This document shows, piece by piece, positions 1-7,364 of a stretch of DNA of 64,000 nucleotides (its first letter is position 1; the number at the start of each line of letters is the position of its first letter). The translations under genes were made by a program, and so were the position numbers. Origin of the DNA: Serinicoccus kebangsaanensis (lineage in GTDB: Bacteria; Actinomycetota; Actinomycetes; Actinomycetales; Dermatophilaceae); assembly GCF_008919445.1 (NCBI RefSeq), contig NZ_VSLG01000016.1, forward strand, positions 1 through 64,000, written 5' to 3'. The notes below the pieces were generated by a model. The model was not told where the DNA came from and did not search any database. It worked only from the letters and a program-made list of their open reading frames with translations.

Positions 1-187
1 TCCGGGGCTCGGCCGCGTCGACCACCGACCCCTTGGCCGGTCGCTGGTACACCGGAGGCCCGGACGCAGCCAGCGCCCTCTTCACAGTGTTCTTCGAGCA
101 CCCCATCACCCGCGCGATCGCCTTGATCGGCATGCCCTCCGACCGGTGCAACCGGCGAACCTTCGCCCAGTCCTCCACGTTCAACAC
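1..187 (-). CDS. istA: IS21-family transposase IstA, 5' part (runs off the left edge)
   Basis: Only the first 62 codons are in the window. GTG at 187 is chosen as start because an AGGAGG lies six bases before it (199-194). The protein begins VLNVEDWAKVRRLHRSEG, followed by AIARVMGCSKNTVKRAL, the N-terminal helix-turn-helix typical of IstA, the DDE transposase of IS21 elements. The catalytic core and the partner ATPase gene istB would lie outside the window. An IS3 copy inserted 46 bases upstream separates the gene from the IS21 terminus at 2947, so its native promoter is probably cut off. Family assignment rests on this short N-terminus and on the IS21-like end at 2947. Confidence 0.72.
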   Translation of the reverse strand, partial: MLNVEDWAKVRRLHRSEGMPIKAIARVMGCSKNTVKRALAASGPPVYQRPAKGSVVDAAEPR

Positions 188-1224
188 CCGCTTCCTCCTG
201 TCCTCGTCGACGAGGACAGGATCTCGGCAGGGGTGAACCGCCCCGGCAAGTCCGGAGACTTTCTAGTTTGAGACTCCAGCGATCGCTGGGTCTGGTGGTG
301 AGCGTAGTGCGCCTGCTCTGCCTCGGCGGGAGTGAGGTCGTCGCAGTACTCGTGGGGGCGGCGGTGGTTGTACCAGTCGACCCACTCGGCGGTGGCGAGC
401 TCGAGGTCGTCGAGGCCCTTCCACGGGCGGTGCTTCTTGATCAGTTCGGTCTTGTAGAGCCTGATGATCGATTCGGCCAGGGCGTTGTCATACGACGATC
501 CGACTGCCCCGGTTGAGGGCTTGATCCCAGCGGTGTCGAGCTTCTCGGAGTAGGCCACCGAGAGGTACTGGCTGCCGTGATCGTGATGAGCGATCAGCCC
601 GGCCAGGTCCCGGCCATCGCGGCCGCGGACCCAGATCCCCTGCGCGACCGCGTCCACGACGAGTTGGCTGGCCATCGTGGTCGCTACCGACCAGCCGAGG
701 ATCCGTCGAGCGTAGGCATCGATGACGAACGCGGTGTAGCACCAGCCCGACCACGTCGAGCAGTAGGTGAAGTCCGCGACCCACAGACGGTCGGGTGCCA
801 GGGGTGCGAAGTTGCGCTCGACCAGATCCAACGGCTTCGCCGTCCGCGGGTCGCTGATCGTGGTCTTCTTGACCTTCCCCCGGATCGCTCCGACCAGCCC
901 AAGGTCGCCCATCAGCCGTTCCACGGTGCACCGCGCGATCGGCAGCGCGTCGGCCGGGCGTTCACGGTTCAGCGTCAGCCAGACCTTCCGGGCGCCGTAG
1001 ACGCCGTAGTTCGACGCATGGACCGCCGCGATCTTGGGCTTGAGCTCTTCGTCACGCAGCTCGCGCGCGGTCGGTCTGCGTCCGCGGTGTTCGTAGTAGG
1101 TCGCAGGGGCGATCTTGACGCCGAGCTCGGTGAGCCCGGCGCAGATCGACTCGACACCCCAGCGCAGACCCTGCCCGTCGGCGTCCTCGTGGCGTTCACC
1201 GACGTGCTCGTCGATGTAGCGCAC
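181..1224 (-). CDS. IS3-family transposase OrfB (DDE), separated from OrfA
   Basis: Catalytic subunit of an IS3 transposase with an rve-type integrase core. The acidic residues are visible in VADFTY (first D), HHDHGSQY (second D) and NALAESI (E), with HTH_21-like sequence (YGARKVWLTL) before them. The GTG at 1224 is not a true start: in an intact element this frame is reached from orfA by a -1 frameshift, and the IS110 insertion begins about nine bases upstream. No stop lies inside the element, so the frame crosses the terminal repeat at 234-260 and ends at 181 in flanking IS21 DNA, adding a short foreign tail. Probably non-functional. Confidence 0.88.
   Translation of the reverse strand: MRYIDEHVGERHEDADGQGLRWGVESICAGLTELGVKIAPATYYEHRGRRPTARELRDEELKPKIAAVHASNYGVYGARKVWLTLNRERPADALPIARCTVERLMGDLGLVGAIRGKVKKTTISDPRTAKPLDLVERNFAPLAPDRLWVADFTYCSTWSGWCYTAFVIDAYARRILGWSVATTMASQLVVDAVAQGIWVRGRDGRDLAGLIAHHDHGSQYLSVAYSEKLDTAGIKPSTGAVGSSYDNALAESIIRLYKTELIKKHRPWKGLDDLELATAEWVDWYNHRRPHEYCDDLTPAEAEQAHYAHHQTQRSLESQTRKSPDLPGRFTPAEILSSSTRTGGSGC
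234..260 (+). repeat. IS3 terminal inverted repeat, orfB end
   Basis: 27 bp, 26 of 27 matching the inverse of 2871-2897. The orfB reading frame passes through it (residues KSPDLPGRF). Confidence 0.9.
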
Positions 1225-1279
1225 GATCAGCGCAGTGGCCGGTCGAGTTCGGCGATGCTCCTATGTCAAGGCCGGCGTC

Positions 1280-2323
1280 TCAGGCAGCCTGCTGGATGTG
1301 TGCGGAGGCTGGGATCTGGTCGGCGCGCAGAGCGGAGTAGATGGCGTCGGAGAGTCTTCGACGCAGCAGTCGCAGAGCGGCGACGCGGTCCTTGCCGCGG
1401 GCTTCGGCCTTGGCCAGGTAGGCCCGGCCGGGTCCGACGCCGCGCGCCTGGGTGAGGGCGATCATGTGCAGGGCGTAGTTCATCTGACGGTTGCCGCCGC
1501 GGTTGAGGCGGACTTTGCCGGCCGAGGCGCCGGACCACACCGGCACGGGCGCGGTGCCGGTGAACCGGGCGAAGGCGTCCTTGTCCCGGAACCGGTGGAC
1601 ACCGGCAGTCTCGCCGATGATGACCGCGGCAGAGAACACGCCGCAGCCGGGCAGCGACAGCAGCGTCGGTGCTTGGTCCGCCACCAGGATCTTGAGCTCC
1701 TTCTCGATGTCCTTGATCTCCTCGCTGAGGTCAGCGATCCGGACCAGGAGCTTGCGTGCCAGGCGGACGACGATGCCGTCCCGGGTGTCGAGGAAGGCCT
1801 CGACGCGGGCCCGGGTGTTGGCCTGACGCAGGCTGCGGGACGGCAGCGACAGATCGGGGTCCAGCTCGTGCAGCTGCCAACGCAGCTGGCAGCACGCGCG
1901 GGTGCGCTGCATGACCAGGTCACGGCGGTAGTCGGACAGCAGCTTGACCTGACGGGCGGGGCCGTCGAGCTCAGCGACCGGCAATCCTGGGTGACGCAAC
2001 GCAGCCACAGCGACGGCCTCGGCGTCGATCGGGTCGGACTTGCCCGGTGTCCGCGCCCCGCGGCGCGCACCGGCCATCAGCCGGGTCGGAACCCGCACCA
2101 CCCGCTGGCCGGCCCGCAGGAGGTCGCCCTCCAGTCTGCGGGTCAGGTGCCGGCAGTCTTCCAGGGCGAAGGTGACGTCCTCGAACTGTGCCGCCCAGGT
2201 CAGCAGCTGCAGGTGCCCGTCGGTGTTGGCGCGCAGCGTGCACCCGCCCAGGCGTCGGCCGACGTCGTCGACGGCGACGAAGGTGTGGGTGCGTTTGTGG
2301 GAGTCGGTGCCGATCATCACCAT
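1280..2323 (-). CDS. IS110-family transposase (DEDD recombinase)
   Basis: 347 aa, the normal length for the family. The N-terminal RuvC-like DEDD domain shows D in IGTDSHKRTHT (about residue 6), E in FALEDCRHL and D in KSDPIDAEAV. The C-terminal Tnp_20 domain carries LLSLPGCGVFSAAVIIGE and the region FTGTAPVPVWSG with its conserved serine, then RLNRGGNRQMN. IS110 recombinases act with a bridge RNA encoded in the element's non-coding end. The frame is intact, so this innermost and presumably most recent element may still be active. ATG at 2323 follows a GGAGG (on the minus strand). Confidence 0.92.
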   Translation of the reverse strand: MVMIGTDSHKRTHTFVAVDDVGRRLGGCTLRANTDGHLQLLTWAAQFEDVTFALEDCRHLTRRLEGDLLRAGQRVVRVPTRLMAGARRGARTPGKSDPIDAEAVAVAALRHPGLPVAELDGPARQVKLLSDYRRDLVMQRTRACCQLRWQLHELDPDLSLPSRSLRQANTRARVEAFLDTRDGIVVRLARKLLVRIADLSEEIKDIEKELKILVADQAPTLLSLPGCGVFSAAVIIGETAGVHRFRDKDAFARFTGTAPVPVWSGASAGKVRLNRGGNRQMNYALHMIALTQARGVGPGRAYLAKAEARGKDRVAALRLLRRRLSDAIYSALRADQIPASAHIQQAA

Positions 2324-2530
2324 GGCGGTGGACCTCCTGGTCGATACTGGGATGGACGTCCTGGTCGCCGGGTGCGGCGGGCACGCCTCAATCCAGCCCG
2401 GAGCAGGCTCCTATCAAGCCACGTCACGCCCGACGGCCAGGGCGTCCGGCCGAGCCGCACATCGGACGAGCAGCCAACGACGGGTCTCCGCCGCAGCAGC
2501 GAAAAAAGGAGCGAACCCGACCGGACCCCA
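2324..2530 (-). ncRNA. candidate IS110 bridge RNA region
   Basis: This is the 207-bp non-coding left end between the element tip and the transposase ATG. IS110-group elements encode a structured bridge RNA here whose loops pair with donor and target DNA. I see a T-run (about 2506-2501 on the minus strand) and several GC-rich inverted segments but did not fold the RNA or locate guide loops. The call rests on position and element architecture only. Confidence 0.35.
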
Positions 2531-2845
2531 TCAGCGTGCCATTGACACGAAGAAACTCGTGGCCGCCTTCAGGATCGCGTTGGCGCGCTTCAATTCGGCG
2601 TTCTCCCGCTTGAGCCGCTTCAGCTCCGCCGACTCCTCGGTCGTCATCCCGGGCCGCTGGCCGGCATCGACCTCGGCCTGGCGGTACCACTTCCGAACCG
2701 TTTCCGGTGTGCCGACACCGAGCAACTCGGCGACCCTACTCATCGCTGCCCACTCCGACTCGTGATCGGGCCGGATCTCGGTGACCATCCGGACCGCGCG
2801 ATCCCGCAGCTCGGCCGGGTACCTCTTCGACGTACTTCCTGACAT
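2531..2845 (-). CDS. IS3-family transposase OrfA (HTH, leucine zipper)
   Basis: 104 aa. An N-terminal helix-turn-helix (YPAELRDRAVRMV ... VGTPETVRKWYRQ) is followed by a leucine-zipper stretch (ESAELKRLKRENAELKR) and the usual NAILKAATSFF end. OrfA binds the element's ends and is the N-terminal part of the OrfAB transposase made by -1 frameshifting. The TGA at 2533-2531 is the natural stop: IS110 inserted in the orfA/orfB overlap without changing it. ATG at 2845 lies 26 bases inside the inverted repeat. Confidence 0.88.
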   Translation of the reverse strand: MSGSTSKRYPAELRDRAVRMVTEIRPDHESEWAAMSRVAELLGVGTPETVRKWYRQAEVDAGQRPGMTTEESAELKRLKRENAELKRANAILKAATSFFVSMAR

Positions 2846-2870
2846 GACTCCATCCTTCCCAAGGAACGGA

Positions 2871-2897
2871 GTCTCCGGACTCGCCGGGGCGGTTCAG
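2871..2897 (-). repeat. IS3 terminal inverted repeat, orfA end
   Basis: 27 bp, the inverse of 234-260 with one mismatch. GGG follows at 2898-2900. Confidence 0.9.
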
Positions 2898-2947
2898 GGT
2901 CAGGTTTCACCTGCGGTCAGGGGGTCAGTTTTTACGTGCCGTCGACA

Positions 2948-3087
2948 AGCTGGCATTCCCTTGATGCCAGTGGCACTGCGGGCGCGTCCGCGATGGATCA
3001 CGGGCGGCCGCCTACCGGAACTCAAAACTCATCGTGTCCTCCGCACGCCCCCTTTTGACTAGGCCAAAGACGTGACAAGGTGCACGC
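2948..3087. other. junction between IS nest and kinase island
   Basis: Non-coding. A hairpin CTGGCAT/ATGCCAG (2950-2956 and 2964-2970, 7-base loop) sits 3 bp outside the IS21 tip. The rest has no recognised feature. GC falls towards the kinase gene. Confidence 0.5.
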
Positions 3088-3927
3088 ATGCCAGATCTCT
3101 TAGAAGACGCGTGCAGATTGCTCGGCGTGTCTGTCGTACGGCCCCTCATTGACGGGGGGCAGAAGCAAGTCCACGTTGTCGCCGATCCGTTCGGGCACTG
3201 GCATGTCCTCAAACTGATCGACCTCCGCGCGGCGGCCGACCCAGCCGCGCTGGAACGGGCGAGAAGGGAGGTTGCGCTCCTCGGCAACTTGGACCACCCG
3301 AACGTCGTGAAGGTGTCCTCAGCCTTTGTGGAGATCGGGACCCCGGTGACGGCGGTGTGCTGGTTGGAGGAGTTCCTGAATGGTCAGGATCTACGCTATG
3401 CGGGCTCGCGCTGGGGCGCCGAGGAACTGCTGGCGTTAGGTAAAGACGTCTCTGCGGGGCTGGGAGAACTTCACCGCAACCGTGTGATCCACCGCGACCT
3501 GAGTCCGGGCAACATACAACTCCTCAGCGATAATCGGTTTGTCGTCATGGATCCTGGCTTTGCGAAGCACACGCTGAGAAGCGGTCTTACAGTAGGCGGG
3601 CAGCCAGGTACTCCAGGATTCATGACACCCGAACACCTCCAGAGCTACTCAGGAGCCCCAACGGCAGCGTCGGACGTCTTTGGATGTGCCGCATTGGTGT
3701 ACTACGCCGCCACTGGTTCCTCTCCGGTCCCGTACAAGGGCGATGACGTCGACTATATGCGTCGTTTGCGCGGAGCCACCCACATACCACTTAGCGCTGC
3801 ACGACCGGACTTAGAGTCCGGTTTCGTTGCTGTTGTCGAGCGAGCCTTGCATCCGCAACCGGCCCGTCGATACAGAAACGGAGCAGCGCTCAGATCCGCA
3901 TTGGAAGAGGCTGAGTTGCTTTGGTAA
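3088..3927 (+). CDS. minimal Ser/Thr protein-kinase-like protein with DPG loop
   Basis: 279 aa, essentially only a kinase domain, with no membrane segment, PASTA or other sensor domain. Visible kinase features: Lys42 in HVLKLIDL, Glu61 in the C-helix, the catalytic loop HRDLSPGN (H135, D137, N142), the metal-binding motif as DPG (155-157) instead of DFG, a TPEH sequence near 180 in place of APE, and D196 in SDVFG. The glycine loop is degenerate (DGGQKQV, 22-28). Catalytic Lys, HRD Asp, Asn and metal Asp are all present, so activity is plausible. The stop overlaps the TTG start of the next gene. Lower GC and the absence of the local GTATGC word mark the region as foreign. Substrate unknown. 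Confidence 0.82.
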   Translation: MPDLLEDACRLLGVSVVRPLIDGGQKQVHVVADPFGHWHVLKLIDLRAAADPAALERARREVALLGNLDHPNVVKVSSAFVEIGTPVTAVCWLEEFLNGQDLRYAGSRWGAEELLALGKDVSAGLGELHRNRVIHRDLSPGNIQLLSDNRFVVMDPGFAKHTLRSGLTVGGQPGTPGFMTPEHLQSYSGAPTAASDVFGCAALVYYAATGSSPVPYKGDDVDYMRRLRGATHIPLSAARPDLESGFVAVVERALHPQPARRYRNGAALRSALEEAELLW

Positions 3928-5069
3928 CCTTTCTGCAGGACACTGCACGGAACAATCTGATCTCGTGGACGGCGGAGGCGGTCCGCCTAGGCTTTGCGCG
4001 AGGGGCGATGTTGTCGCCTTTCTCCTCGCCACGCGAAGGAAACGGGTTCAAGCGATCAGCAATAGATACGTCTGAGTCGATCCGGACTGCTGGCGGGGAG
4101 TTCTGGTTCGATCCGATGACACACGCCCTTAACATGCCTAGGGCGGGGGACTTTCGGTTTTATGACGGATGGCCTCTTTGGAGCGATACTCGTGGAGAAT
4201 TAGTAACGGCTGAGCACCAGCGAGACCATATAAGGCGCGTCTACGATATCCAGGATGGCCTGGGCTCGCCGCGACTGGCACCGACAGTCTTGGTTTCATA
4301 CCCGGATACGCCGCAGAGTCAGTTGGCGCTCATTCTCGCGGGCGAGGCGGTTACCGAGGATGGAGGCGCATGGGTTGCCATTGCGGGCGACCAGCAATTT
4401 TGGACGTCCGGAGCCGAGTTGGATGCGCATATTGGCGCTCTTGACCAATTGGAGCCCGGCGGCTGGCTTCTGACAGTCTCCCGCTCGGATAACGCAATGC
4501 CTCCCGGCGCCACGTCCGACGAGATTTACGGGCTTATGCGAAGCGTCTACGCTTTGAGTAGGGACAGGCCGGTGCGAGTTGCTTTCGGGGACTTGAGCGC
4601 CCTCCCAGCGATCGCGGCCGGTGCAGAAAGTCTCGGCACCGGTTGGGATATGAGGCAACGCATATGCGCCTATCAAGACTTTGAGGAGCGCCTAGGCGAT
4701 GCGCCGGGAGGAGGCTGGTATCAGCGCCCCACCCTTGCGGGGCTTCTGGGAGGGCTTGCACAAGGCGAGTACCGGGTGCTCCAATCAGAGGATCCAGAGA
4801 GGGCCCGAGCTTTGACCCCAGGCACAATTGGGCCACGGCCGGGCCAGGCCTTTATGCACCACGCCTCAGTGCTTGCTGGCGTTATCTCGGAACTCGCGCC
4901 ACTCCAAGACCGGGATCGCGTCGAGGCGCTCAGAGCGCGCTACGTCGCTGCGGGGGCGGAGTGGCCCGAAGTGCAGCGAATTACTCATACGCGCCTAGGC
5001 TACGCCAATTGGATACAACCGCTACTCGCCGGCGTGGACGCCTTCATGGCTGCCGAGGGCTGGGTCTGA
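3921..5069 (+). CDS. unknown protein coupled to the kinase; possible TIM-barrel fold
   Basis: 382 aa from a TTG at 3921 that overlaps the kinase stop by seven bases, so translation is probably coupled; no separate ribosome-binding site is seen. I do not recognise the family. Alternating hydrophobic strands and helices (GEFWFDPMTHAL, PTVLVSYPD, AWVAIAGDQQFW, GWLLTVSRSD, PVRVAFGDLSALPAIAAGA, then LGTGWDMRQRICAY) suggest a beta/alpha barrel of the kind found in tRNA-guanine-transglycosylase-like proteins. That is a structural guess. There is no signal peptide or membrane helix. Its last 48 bases overlap the 3' end of the convergent gene at 5022. It may be a substrate or effector of the kinase. 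Confidence 0.7.
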   Translation: MVTFLQDTARNNLISWTAEAVRLGFARGAMLSPFSSPREGNGFKRSAIDTSESIRTAGGEFWFDPMTHALNMPRAGDFRFYDGWPLWSDTRGELVTAEHQRDHIRRVYDIQDGLGSPRLAPTVLVSYPDTPQSQLALILAGEAVTEDGGAWVAIAGDQQFWTSGAELDAHIGALDQLEPGGWLLTVSRSDNAMPPGATSDEIYGLMRSVYALSRDRPVRVAFGDLSALPAIAAGAESLGTGWDMRQRICAYQDFEERLGDAPGGGWYQRPTLAGLLGGLAQGEYRVLQSEDPERARALTPGTIGPRPGQAFMHHASVLAGVISELAPLQDRDRVEALRARYVAAGAEWPEVQRITHTRLGYANWIQPLLAGVDAFMAAEGWV

Positions 5070-5759
5070 TCCGATAGCCGCAAACAGATGTTCGAAACCT
5101 CGTAGCCGCTGAGGGAACTTCTGCTTGCGGGGTTGGGGTTTCAGCAGCCAGCCACTGGGCAGGTAGAGTCCCGCTCCCTCATGCTCTAGTGCTTCTTGGG
5201 CGCGCAGAGTAGCGGTTTGTCCTAACTGCCCCATAACCACGATATAGTTATCTGCCCAGGTTCGATAGGAGCGACCCTGCCGGATGGCGCGTTGCCATCC
5301 AGTTACTTTGGCCTCGATCGCGTATAGTGTGCCGGTCGGACTGAATGCTGGGTGCCGCACGAGGGAGCCTCCGTCAGTAAATTGAATCGCGCCTGATCTC
5401 GTCAATCGAGACAAAACCGAGTCGATGTCCGCGGTTTGCCATGCGAGTCTATTCGCAACGGTCCTCACTGACAGGGGTCTGTGAGGCATCAACACTGACA
5501 GGACTGTGCAATCAATCTCTGATAAGACGGGGGGAACTCCTGATGCCATCCTTGAGGCCAACCATTGACCGCAGTTGACCGCTGCGACAAAGTCAGGCAA
5601 GCCGAGCGGGCTTGGCATCTCTGGGACGAGGAGGATGTGTTTCGCACCCGGGAGGGCGGTCGCGACCTTGCGCACGAATGGGTGAAGCGAGCGCTCGTCG
5701 ATTGGTTCGAAGCGTCTACCGCCTAGGGACGTGCTCGGGCGGACTACTTGCAGTGTCAT
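5022..5759 (-). CDS. PD-(D/E)xK nuclease-like protein with inserted winged helix
   Basis: 245 aa from ATG 5759; the frame stays open upstream to 5966, but that extension (Pro/Cys-rich) looks non-coding. Glu47 and Asp56 in PEMPSPLGLPDFVA, then Glu149-x-Lys151 in LYAIEAKV followed by W155, Q161, Y165 and D170, match the spacing of restriction-endonuclease-fold nucleases. Between them, about residues 78-130 look like a winged helix (LSEIDCTVLSVL ... VRTVANRLAWQ ... VLSRLTRSGAI). Such proteins act on DNA or RNA; the target here is unknown. It is convergent with the kinase pair and overlaps it by 48 bases. Low GC like its neighbours. Confidence 0.65.
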   Translation of the reverse strand: MTLQVVRPSTSLGGRRFEPIDERSLHPFVRKVATALPGAKHILLVPEMPSPLGLPDFVAAVNCGQWLASRMASGVPPVLSEIDCTVLSVLMPHRPLSVRTVANRLAWQTADIDSVLSRLTRSGAIQFTDGGSLVRHPAFSPTGTLYAIEAKVTGWQRAIRQGRSYRTWADNYIVVMGQLGQTATLRAQEALEHEGAGLYLPSGWLLKPQPRKQKFPQRLRGFEHLFAAIGSDPALGSHEGVHAGE

Positions 5760-6165
5760 GCTGACGTGCACGCAAGTGCGATCAGTGACGGTGGTGTCGG
5801 CATGGGCAACGTGGACATTGCACCATTGTGCGCCAGGGGGTTTCCTGTTGGCGCAGGGCGGCTGGAGCTCCCACGTTCGTGCCGGAGACGTTGTCGGTTC
5901 GCTCAACCTCCCACAACTCCGCGCGGGTCTCTTAGGTGACGGCCACGACGACGGGGACTGCTGCACGCACAGGTGACATCTATTCTGTGGTGCCGAACCC
6001 GGTATCCGCTCATCGGCATGAGCGGTCTGTCACGACCCTGGGACGTCCTGACTGCCAAAGCACTGAGAGAGGACCTCCGAGTTTCGGGCCGGGGGAGCGC
6101 CGTGTTACCGGCTATTTGTCGATGGGGAGATCACGGGTCCGGCATGGGCCTCTCTGCGAGAGAAC
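5760..6165. other. non-coding end of the foreign island
   Basis: No convincing gene in 406 bp. Two inverted repeats: TGCGCCA/TGGCGCA (5829-5835, 5849-5855), upstream of the nuclease-like gene and possibly an operator, and CCGCTCAT/ATGAGCGG with a 4-base loop (6006-6025). No tRNA or attachment-site-like direct repeat was seen. The first GTATGC/GCATAC word of the window appears just to the right, near 6198. Confidence 0.5.
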
Positions 6166-7281
6166 TCAGCCGAGCACGTCCGCGACGGTGACGGACGGCA
6201 TACCGAACGCGTCACCGACCGCCGGGTAGGTGAGCTGCCCGGCGTGCGTGTTCAGACCGAGTGCCAGTGACGGGTTGTCCGTCAGCGCGGCGCGCCAGCC
6301 CTTCTCGGCGAGCTGCACGGCATACGGCAGGGTCGCGTTGGTCAGCGCCCACGTCGAGGTGTGGGGCACGGCGCCGGGCATGTTGGCGACGCAGTAGTAG
6401 AGCGAGTTGTGCACGGGGAAGGTCGGGTCGGCGTGCGTGGTGGGGCGGGAGCCCTCGAAGCAGCCACCCTGGTCGATCGCGACGTCGACGAGCACCGACC
6501 CCGGCTTCATCGTGGCCACCATGTCGTCGGTCACCAGCTTCGGTGCCTTCGCGCCGGGGATGAGCACCGTGCCGATGACCATGTCGGCCTCCGGCACCAG
6601 CTCGGTGATGGTGAGGTTGTTGGAGGCCAGCTGCTTGACCTGGTTGTCGAACCGCCAGAAGAGGGTGCGCAGCTTGTCCAGGTCGGTGTCCAGGATGGTG
6701 ACGTCGGCACCCATGCCGAGCGCGATGTTGGCGGCGTTCTGCCCCGCGACCCCACCGCCGAGCACCAGCACCTTGGCGTTCGCGACGCCACCGATGCCGC
6801 CCATGAGCACGCCACGACCACCCTGCGCCTTCATCATCGTGTGCGCCCCCACCTGCGGAGCCAAGCACCCGGCGACCTCGGACATCGGATAGAGCAGCGG
6901 CAGCATCCCGCTCGGCAGCTGCACCGTCTCGTAGGCGATTGCCGTCGTGCGTGCCTCGATCAGCCGTCGCGTCAGCGGCTCGTCCGCCGCGAGGTGCAGG
7001 TAGGTGAAGAGGGTCAGGTCCTCCCGGAGATAGGCATACTCGCTCTCGATCGGCTCCTTGACCTTGAGCACCATCTCGCCGGCCGCCCAGGTGGCGTCCG
7101 GCCCGTCGACGATGGTCGCGCCCTGCGCGACATACTCCTCGTCGCTGATCGACGAGCCGATCCCCGCCCCCTGCTGCACGAAGACCTCGTGCCCCCGCCG
7201 CACCAGCTCGTGCACCCCGACAGGGGTGATGGCCACGCGGAACTCGTTGTTCTTGACCTCGGTCGGCACGGCGATCTTCAT
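6166..7281 (-). CDS. ald: alanine dehydrogenase
   Basis: 371 aa, the standard length of L-alanine dehydrogenase, which interconverts L-alanine and pyruvate plus ammonium with NAD. The known substrate residues are at their usual positions: Arg15 (NNEFRVAITP), Lys75 (KVKEP) and His96 (TYLHLA). The NAD-binding glycine motif is VLGGGVAGQNAA, and VDVAIDQGGCFEG carries the conserved Asp. ATG 7281 (MKIAVPTEV) is chosen over an upstream in-frame start; a CATAGT box six bases before it suggests a leaderless transcript. First gene with native sequence character after the island. Confidence 0.96.
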   Translation of the reverse strand: MKIAVPTEVKNNEFRVAITPVGVHELVRRGHEVFVQQGAGIGSSISDEEYVAQGATIVDGPDATWAAGEMVLKVKEPIESEYAYLREDLTLFTYLHLAADEPLTRRLIEARTTAIAYETVQLPSGMLPLLYPMSEVAGCLAPQVGAHTMMKAQGGRGVLMGGIGGVANAKVLVLGGGVAGQNAANIALGMGADVTILDTDLDKLRTLFWRFDNQVKQLASNNLTITELVPEADMVIGTVLIPGAKAPKLVTDDMVATMKPGSVLVDVAIDQGGCFEGSRPTTHADPTFPVHNSLYYCVANMPGAVPHTSTWALTNATLPYAVQLAEKGWRAALTDNPSLALGLNTHAGQLTYPAVGDAFGMPSVTVADVLG

Positions 7282-7364
7282 GGCCCCACTATGCCGTCCC
7301 TGCTCGACGCACAACACCCCTCCCTCAGGTCGCCGCGTCCCGCCACGGCACCTACTGTCGCCTC

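Larger units (their letters stand above)
1233..2536 (-). mobile_element. IS110-family element inserted in IS3
   Basis: About 1304 bp. ATCAGCG occurs at both junctions (1226-1232 and 2530-2536), so the ends are ambiguous within 7 bp. There are no terminal inverted repeats, as usual for IS110. In the element's sense the shared bases are CGCTGAT, containing the CT core dinucleotide known for IS110 recombination. The rebuilt empty target is GCACG-CTGAT-CGTGC, a small inverted repeat. The transposase has about 207 bp of non-coding DNA upstream and about 47 bp downstream, the layout of the IS110 group rather than IS1111. Confidence 0.82.
234..2897 (-). mobile_element. IS3-family element interrupted by IS110
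   Basis: It is bounded by 27-bp inverted repeats (234-260 and 2871-2897) that differ at one position and begin TGAACCGCCCC. GGG flanks both ends (231-233, 2898-2900), compatible with a 3-bp target duplication. orfA (2531-2845) and orfB (181-1224) would normally overlap in a -1 frame, but an IS110-family element now separates them. Removing that insert restores the expected orfA stop and an orfB frame reading NGTLIVRYIDE. The copy cannot make the OrfAB fusion transposase and is presumably dead unless complemented in trans. Confidence 0.88.
1..2947 (-). mobile_element. IS21-family element, outer layer of a nested IS cluster (partial)
   Basis: The element reads leftward from TGTCGAC at 2947-2941. 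Just inside that tip are two related terminal repeats: ACGTAAAAACTGACCCC (about 2936-2920) and AGGTGAAACCTGACCC (about 2914-2899), the multiple-terminal-repeat design of IS21 ends. istA starts at 187 and leaves the window. The roughly 2.7 kb between terminus and istA is an inserted IS3 element that itself contains an IS110 element. The other IS21 end and its target duplication are outside the window. Confidence 0.6.

Noticed and set aside
1226-2536. ATCAGCG at both IS110 junctions read as a target-site duplication
   Set aside because: IS110 recombination usually gives core-sequence identity rather than staggered-cut duplication; the shared bases are better read as the core and adjoining homology.
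3088-3927. PknB-type membrane Ser/Thr kinase
   Set aside because: No membrane segment or PASTA domain; the protein is a bare kinase domain with a degenerate glycine loop and DPG.
5760-5966. N-terminal extension of the PD-(D/E)xK protein
   Set aside because: The extension is Pro/Cys-rich without structure-like pattern and contains an inverted repeat typical of a regulatory region; ATG 5759 is preferred.
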